Assembly: GCA_025024175.1 (NCBI GenBank)
Contig: QCXZ01000075.1
Location: 3,844,001 to 3,908,000 of the forward strand
Length of the DNA: 64,000 nucleotides
DNA from: Rhyzopertha dominica
Lineage: Eukaryota > Arthropoda > Insecta > Coleoptera > Bostrichidae
Direction: 5' to 3'
In this document: positions 59,001 through 64,000 of the stretch, piece after piece
Layout of the letters: every line of letters starts with the position of its first letter
How positions within the stretch are numbered: position 1 is the first letter of the stretch
Made by a program: the position numbers and the translations under genes
The notes under the pieces: generated by a model
What the model was told of the DNA's origin: nothing
Databases searched by the model: none
Seen by the model: the letters and a program-made list of their open reading frames with translations, nothing else

Positions 59001-61551
59001 TTCTATAGTGGTATAAAAACCACGACGACATATTTCCTAACCTTGCCTTAATCACAAAAGACTTTTTGTCAATACCTGCCACGTCTACGCCTGTAGAAAA
59101 AGAATTTTCTAAGGCTCCATTAAATATTATAGTAAAGACACTTTCGTTGTCACCTAATAAAATTTTATGGCAAGTCATAGTCAAAGTTATAGATAGCTGG
59201 AGTAAACGAGCAAATTTCTTGGAAATATATTAAGAAGAAAGTCTTATTCAGTGGTCGGTAGGTATTATCAGTTTAGTTTCGTTCAGTTAAGTTTGTGATC
59301 TCAAGCAGAAGTGTTACCAGTGAATCAAAATGGCTTTTTTGGCGCCCAGTAGATTTTGACAAAATGTCCGTAGTTGTAGAACAATCTGCATCTACTAGTG
59401 ATAGAAGTGGTGGTGACGATGTAGTTTGTGTCAATTAAACGAAGGACTAGAACAATCAACCATTACTCGTGGATCCAGCAACGACGTAATTGATGTAAGT
59501 TCCGAATCAGAGTGTGATGAAAATACGGTGCACAATAAACGAGGAAAAATTTAAAACACTCCACTTCGAGGGACTGCAGAATTATTAAAAATAAAGTACT
59601 CCACTGTAAAGAAAGTCGTCGTTAAAAGGCAATACAAAAAAATGAATTTTGCACCCGAAAATTTAAAAAGATAACATATGCAATGAAAGAGGCTATAGTT
59701 TCAAAAATATATGAAGCATACTCCAAAAATATGGTTCCAACTGTAAAGTCAGTATTGGAAGAGTTATTGGACGCGGAATCGAAATCCCCTACAGACTGAC
59801 CCATTTTCGGAATCTAAGTTTAATTATTAATTATTAAGTTTCATTAATTTTATTTTTATTACTTGTAGCAACTACTTCGAACCATTAGATTTTCACTTCA
59901 AAAATTAAATCGAAGACGTTACATAACGGAATCGGACAACAAAAGTATCTTTACTATACATAATCTCGGAGTAGATTAAGCGACAAGTTATAATACTGGT
60001 TGTAAGTTTAAGCATATCACAAAAGGATTTTTTAAGAACGTTGTTTATTTTATTGTTTCGCCGTTGTGCTGATTATGATTCAATAAATCAAGTAGTATCA
60101 AGCCGGTTTTTTCAAGTACTTGGCGTATTAACTGCTTGACTTGAGCTTGACTTAACGTTCAAATTACTTGACTTGATTTCAAGTCAATGCAGGTCAAGCA
60201 CTGAGCCCATATAGCATACCACACCGTGCATTTTTATGATTGCAGTAGCTTGTGAAGTATTATTTTTAGGTTATCTTGGCTCTAAATGCAACAGTTTTGT
60301 TTGTCGGCGTAACCATGTGTAGTGAAGTGTAAACTTGCATTCGACTTACATCTCTCTCATCATACAGATGAAACTATAACTATCCACGGCCACTAAATTT
60401 CAATTTTTATACCAGCTGATTCTCATGAGGCCTTAAACGAATTTGCGAAAAGTCTTGACCAAAAGTTTTGGTGATGATTGTTGCTTTGTTCTTTGTTATG
60501 CATGACCCACTTTTGGCATAAATAAAACTGTCCATTGCGATAAAACGTTATGGTAATATCGGCATTTTGTTTACAGATAGTGCTACAACTTCACTACCAC
60601 TACCATCTTCTAATGAATACCACCACACAGACGTCGACCGACCTGCACATATAGGTTTAAAATTACCACAAATTCCTGCACCAAAATATCCTGTAAACAA
60701 GGAGGAAAACCCCGAAACAGCTGAAAAATACGCTGAATATCCTTACATAGGTACAAAGTCGGTTATATTGCCAACGACATTCAGACCGAAACCATTACAA
60801 AAGATTGTCGACTCAACAAACGTTTCGCCAACAGCCAAAGACTATGAAAGTAACCCTTACATAAACAACAAGATCAGAATTCGAATTCCTACAACAGATA
60901 GACCTACAAATCTCGACAACTTAGACATCCTTAAAACAAATCCTTACTTGTTGGTCAAAGCTGCTGATGGAAGTTCCACCAAACATATTCCAAACAGGGA
61001 AGTTTTGGCGGCACCAGAACTTGAGGAACAATCACTTTTAGCATCCAACAGAACCGGGAGGAGATTGGAAGATCAGATTTTTAAAGAGCAAGCCGCCAAT
61101 GCTAAATATGAGTTCGCCAGTGANATAGTTGACAATATTAATGGACAAGAACATCAAAGACAAGAAGTACGGAATGGTGTGGATGTAAAGGGGAAATATT
61201 CGTATAGCGATGGATATGTGAGAAGGACGGTACATTATGAAGCGGATGACAAAGGATACAGAATTGTCAAGTAAGTCAAAACCCTATTGTTTCAAAAAAA
61301 TCTGCTGGAAACCACTTTACTAAGTTCGATCCAGTAATAAATACAAACAATCATTCACTCTTCTTTTCAGGGAGCAAGCTGAAGTTCTTGATGGTCCGGT
61401 CTACAACCCTAACGGTGAGGCCAAAGTATCTACGATAGTAGCAGGAAACAAAGTAGACTATTCGGTGACCCAACATGATTTTATTGGAAGAAAACTCACT
61501 GAAGAATTCGACAAGATACAGAAAGAAAAAGAGCAAGAAAGATTTATTTGA
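53084..61551 (+). CDS. Cuticular protein with RR chitin-binding domain, gene 2
   Basis: Five coding exons rebuilt by splice sites and phase: 53084-53192, 53251-53426, 57047-57287, 60577-61270, 61371-61551; 466 aa. Exon 3 has no ATG of its own and is supported by an open frame of 80 codons with correct phase at both ends. MFRLLLRVLLVAALSTAQ is a signal peptide. Residues 37-95 hold an acidic/basic stretch (LIDEAIPELPRPRKLFK). Exon 3 opens with a Thr-rich run (VSTTATTTTVAPP). Residues ~176-350 are Pro/Thr-rich with imperfect repeats (YPYIGTK..PTTFRPKP, NPYINNK..PTTDRP, NPYLLVK). The RR domain is at ~353-406: KYEFAS, then VKGKYSYSDGYVRRTVHYEA, then DDKGYRIV. The tail KEQAEVLDGPVYNPNGEAKV follows. 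Base 61124 is undetermined. It is expected to be secreted and chitin-binding in cuticle. The phase-2 intron right after the RR core matches gene 1. Introns 2 and 3 are full of transposons. Confidence 0.88.
53650..54925 (-). pseudogene. LINE ORF2 fragment (reverse transcriptase to C-terminus) in cuticle gene 2 intron 2
   Basis: Going down the minus strand: LDFFKAFDTIDHCLL, then SGVPQGSVLGPLLFLIY, then QYYADDSQLQFSLN (catalytic YADD), then the thumb and C-terminal region ending LPENAFVTPIPKAVEENF. Frame changes occur near 54360 and 54140. It is 5'-truncated within the reverse transcriptase. Motif order is like that of the LINE at 21362-23855, but the sequence is clearly different, so it is another family. 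Confidence 0.75.
54945..56560 (-). pseudogene. Penelope-like element, decayed reverse transcriptase and GIY-YIG
   Basis: Downstream of the hammerhead on the minus strand, weak but ordered matches appear. The segment near 55450-55660 reads ETQYFPCIWRR, then FLSQK, then SIKFRVEKEK. This fits the Penelope-like RT pattern (W.RYVDD.., then IKFT.E.E). Near 55065-55095 the strand reads CGRCYIVQTKRNGSTRLKK, like the YIG..T.R....R...H part of GIY-YIG. At ~54945-55065 it reads KLQQICKYSVAEYSFV, then FDKTKIY, parallel to LQQIYKSWVAEHSYL..FDKTKIL at 13307-13549. Many stops interrupt it. The identification rests on the combination of these segments with the ribozyme. Confidence 0.55.
56560..56639 (-). ncRNA. 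Hammerhead self-cleaving ribozyme (type I, palindromic stem III)
   Basis: Reading the minus strand 5' to 3': outer stem I GTCTACAC (56639-56632), an internal loop, inner stem I AACTGCA (56623-56617), core CTGATGA (56616-56610), stem II GCTGT-AATG-ACAGC (56609-56596), core GAA (56595-56593), stem III ATAGTACTAT (56592-56583, self-complementary), C17 at 56582. The 3' side of stem I then follows: TGCAGTT (56581-56575) and, after a loop, GTGTAGAC (56567-56560). All seven inner and eight outer stem I pairs are Watson-Crick, as are the five of stem II and the A15.1-U16.1 pair. Every invariant core base is present. Predicted cleavage is between 56582 and 56581. A palindromic stem III suggests activity as a dimer, as known for some Penelope-like and satellite hammerheads. 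It lies at the 5' side of a decayed Penelope-like element, antisense within intron 2 of cuticle gene 2. Confidence 0.9.
57817..59235 (+). pseudogene. hAT transposase, decayed
   Basis: SLTVDGWSSFNMKWFYGIIT (57817 on) is the hAT catalytic start (the Asp of VDGW), followed by KWKLHSLLLDFV. It continues with IPKTDVITRWNSTFEML (near 58335-58395, the RWNSTF motif), then NKIDEKLINSIQSARFNIIR and LMLDPRHKIDTFSYTQL (58730-58785). The dimerisation domain comes last: YFPNLALITKDFLSIPATST, then PVEKEF (59030-59110). Stops and frame changes occur near 58040, 58200, 58395 and 58867. Family by motif is hAT; it is inactive. Confidence 0.85.
59525..59800 (+). pseudogene. HTH fragment, probably from another mariner-like transposase
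   Basis: The + strand reads TPLRGTAELLKIKYSTVKKV, then KITYAMKEAIVSKIYEAYSK and VPTVKSVLEELLDAESKSPT. The order (HTH with S-TV-K-V, then an I..IY..Y......PT...L...L segment) is like the N-terminal part of some insect mariner-superfamily transposases. It ends at a TGA near 59799. It lies within the hAT element area, so it is nested or an adjoining older insertion. Confidence 0.4.
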
Positions 61552-61556
61552 GTTGC

Positions 61557-61562
61557 AATAAA
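61557..61562 (+). terminator. Polyadenylation signal of cuticle gene 2
   Basis: AATAAA six bases after the stop codon ends at 61551; a second AATAAA lies near 61581. The 3' UTR is very short. Confidence 0.6.
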
Positions 61563-61828
61563 AAAAGCTAATATGTGAAGTAATAAATCTCTTAGAAATG
61601 TTTTTTCTTTCTTATATAAAAAGGCCACTTTTTGTTATATTGTGTGAACCCTTCATTAGGAATCTGATAAAGAAAAAGCTACCCCAAAGGACCAAATAAA
61701 TAAATCGTCCTTTTTCATTTGAATTAAATTTTATTGGTTTAATTTTATTTGTTCATCATATCCTTTGTAACCAACAGGTTTCTACTATGATAAACAGAAT
61801 TACAAACATTCTATTACCATACTTTACA

Positions 61829-64000
61829 CAGGGTGATTTTTTGAAAACTTCACACCTTAAATAACTTTAAATATAGCAAAAATTTAAAAATTTGCAAAAA
61901 CAGGTAAACTTTTGTTTGCAGGGGGACAACTTTTGAGATAAGTTTTTAATGGATAGCGCTTACTCTCTGAGCAGGGTAGACACCCCTTTAAAAATTTTAA
62001 ATGGAACTGCCAATCTTGTGATACATCATTTGAAAGCTTATTTCACAGAGTCTGGCCATGTAATTAGTTTTACCACGTTTAACTTATTGACGGGGTAATT
62101 AGATTAATAGTGCCTACGAAACAGGTTGCTTATTAAATTGAATATTTTGGACTCTTTTCAACAAAATGTATTTTATTTTAGAGCGGAAATAAAATTTGTC
62201 CTCACGAGAACCCAAAATTTAAACAAACAACTTGTAAAAAATATGACACTTAAAAAAATAATTATTATTAACATTAAAGTATTTATCATGTAATTTTTTA
62301 GAAAGTCCATGTCCACGAAAAAGAAAAATTATATATTTGTAACTCCAAAAACAGTGTGAACAAAACCATAGAAATTCAAACCTTACAATAGATTCTCAAA
62401 ATGTGCACCACCTCTTTCCATACAATAATACAGACGGTTCTCGAACTCCTGCTGCACTTTTCGGAAAGTTTCAGGTGGAATCCTCCTGCACTCGTTAATA
62501 ATTCTTTCTCGCAGATCGTCCAGGCTAGTAGATTGTGTTTTGTAAACCACAGATTTTAAATGACCCCATAGAAAGAAATCTAAAGCAGTCAAATCGGGTG
62601 ATCGTGGCGGCCATTCAATTGTTCCACGCCTACCAATCCAGTGAAGAGGAAATCTATGATTTAACCAATTTCGCACATTAATGGCGTAATGCGGTGAGGC
62701 TCCATCATGTTGGTAAAACAATTCGTATTCATCCAACATTGGATTTCCTTCAGGGTCACGTTGGTTTTCTAATTGCTCTGTGATTAAAGGATCAATAACG
62801 TTATCAAGTAATTCTAAATACATTCCCCCATTTAGCGTCCATTCAATGAAAATTGAACCTACAATTGCGTTGCCAAGTATTCCAGCCCAGACGTTCAGCT
62901 TCTGAGGAACTTGTGTATGACCTTATCGAAAAATATAAGGATCTTCGTCACTCCAGTACCTGACGTTATGTTTATTTACAGAGCCGTTCAAAAAAATGAG
63001 CATTCATCATTGAAGCAGATATTTTTTATTAGATTTGGATTTACTATAATCTTTTCTGTCATAATTTCGCAAAATTGCAGTCTTCTATCGAAGTCATCTT
63101 CGCCGAGTTCCTGGAAAGTTTTCATCTTATAGGGATGGAATTTGTGCAGTTTTGTAACTTTCCTTACAGATGAATAAGAAAGTCCAGTGGCTGTAGAAAT
63201 GTTACGCAAAGAGCTGGTTGGATCCATTGCAAAATGACCAAGTACTTCAAGTTGGGCCATTTCATCAACGACTCTATTCCCTGCCCTTTTTTTGTTTACT
63301 ACAGATCCAGTATCTTGAAATTTCTGCACGAGATCGAGAATGTACCTAGCGTCAACATTTTTATCGGGGTGCCGTTCGTTAAACACCCTTGCTGACGCAC
63401 GGGCACAGCTATGCTCAGCACCGTAAATAAAAATTATTTCTACCCTTTCGGCAGTTGAATAAACCATTATCACTTGGACTCTCACTTTAAAATTTCACGC
63501 GATTTATAAAAAGGAATGTGAACAAAAAGATGGTCGTGCCAAAGAAGTAGTCAAAAAGTTGAAACAAAAAATTGGAAACACAAAGTAGATAATTATTTAG
63601 CCAATTCAGTATAAACTGTCGAGTTGCAATATCAAGTAATGTCGAAATAAAATTTTAAGTATTTTTGGCATTTTGCTTAGGTGTAACAATTATTTTTTAA
63701 CAAGTTTTTTTAGGCTTAAGTAAGGACAATTTTTATTGTAACTGCAAGACAATAAATTTTGTTAAAAAAAGTCCAAAATATTCCATTTTATAAGCCACTT
63801 GCTACAATGCACTTTTTGACCCACTACCCCGTCAATGGGTAAAAATAGTAAAACTAATTACATGGCAAGACTCCTTGTGTAATAAGCTTTTAAATGATGT
63901 ATCGTAAGATGGGTAGTTTCATTTAAAATTTTTGAAGGGGTATCTACCCCGCTAAGAGGGTAAGCGCTATCCATTAAAAACTTATCTCAAAAGTTGTCCC
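61829..64000 (-). mobile_element. Mariner-superfamily DD41D element, copy C (cut by the window end)
   Basis: Begins CAGGGTGATTTTTTGAAAAC at 61829 and matches copies A and B in reverse through the window end, where the second inverted repeat has been entered (AACTTATCTCAAAAGTTGTC) but its last ~80 bases are missing. The two bases before it are CA, with TA at 61825-61826, so the target TA is damaged or the end has shifted. It starts 267 bp after the polyadenylation signal of cuticle gene 2. Confidence 0.9.
62383..63467 (-). pseudogene. DD41D mariner-like transposase, copy C, broken
   Basis: The natural ATG is at 63467. The N-terminal 159 residues are intact (both HTHs, GLSYSSVRKVTKLHKFHP, first catalytic Asp in FNDEC, where FSDEC is seen in the others). 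A run of seven T (on the minus strand, at 62990-62996) shifts the frame and ends the ORF at 62988. A one-base loss near 62922-62930 (YIF..GHTQ region) adds another shift. The catalytic half (62823-62383) is open: MYLELLDNVIDPLITEQLEN, then YQHDGASPHY, then WPPRSPDLTALDFFLWG. The spacing Asp to Asp is 41. Confidence 0.88.

Larger units (their letters stand above)
57470..60203 (+). mobile_element. hAT-type element, decayed, in cuticle gene 2 intron 3
   Basis: Both ends are rich in CAAGTCAAG / CTTGACTTG motifs: about 57472-57560 (AAGTCAAGCAG, TTTGACTTGACTTGAT) and 60085-60200 (TTGACTTGAGCTTGACTTAA, ACTTGACTTGATTTCAAGTC). The right end, read inward, is CAGTGCTTGACCTGCATTGA, a hAT-like terminus (outermost base 60203). 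The left terminus and the 8-bp duplication could not be fixed. A hAT transposase remnant lies inside. Confidence 0.65.

Noticed and set aside
1..64000. tRNA, rRNA or snRNA genes
   Set aside because: I looked for the usual tRNA A/B boxes and cloverleaf arms and for rRNA-like GC-rich blocks by eye and saw none; a covariance-model scan would be more sensitive.

Overview
The window reads as insect nuclear DNA. It is AT-rich, with spliced genes (GT..AG introns, TATA boxes, AATAAA signals), two cuticular proteins with the arthropod chitin-binding (RR, chitin_bind_4) domain, an insect glucose-dehydrogenase-type GMC oxidoreductase, and a dense, layered load of mariner/Tc1, hAT, LINE and Penelope-like elements. 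A beetle is plausible, but nothing in the sequence proves the order.

Layout. 1-29 kb has no recognisable host coding gene. It holds two copies (48-2295, 17267-19552) of a long-TIR mariner-superfamily element with DD41D spacing, a non-autonomous hAT element with a perfect 8-bp target duplication (4442-5386), an array of diverged ~96-bp repeats (2410-2960), Penelope-like fragments (13.3 and 15.4 kb), a mariner-like element split by a LINE (20361-24270), a dead Tc1-like element (25586-27120) and two DD37E-type transposase remnants (16.6 and 28.1-28.9 kb). An orphan TATA box with a likely untranslated leader exon lies at 8103-8313.

29.4-37.1 kb is a two-exon GMC oxidoreductase gene (613 aa). Its 5.8-kb intron contains a mariner-like element with ~400-bp inverted repeats and an older mariner remnant. 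37.1-43.6 kb is intergenic with one unidentified decayed coding stretch.

43.6-61.6 kb carries two tandem, same-strand cuticular protein genes, rebuilt here by splicing: gene 1 (four coding exons, 190 aa) and gene 2 (five coding exons, 466 aa). Both have a signal peptide and one RR domain, and both have a phase-2 intron straight after the RR core, so they look like paralogues. Their introns are packed with transposons (LINE, foldback element, a near-intact mariner, Penelope-like, hAT) while the reading frames stay open. A third DD41D copy, inverted, fills 61829 to the window end.

The most striking object is a hammerhead self-cleaving ribozyme on the minus strand at 56560-56639. Every core nucleotide is present and all stems pair perfectly. 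It sits just upstream of a badly decayed Penelope-like reverse transcriptase inside an intron of cuticle gene 2. A second hammerhead-like core with a poor stem I lies at 46541-46569, in an intron of cuticle gene 1.

The host genes suggest a common theme (cuticle structure and a GMC oxidase of a class linked to cuticle and defence), but co-regulation is only inference.
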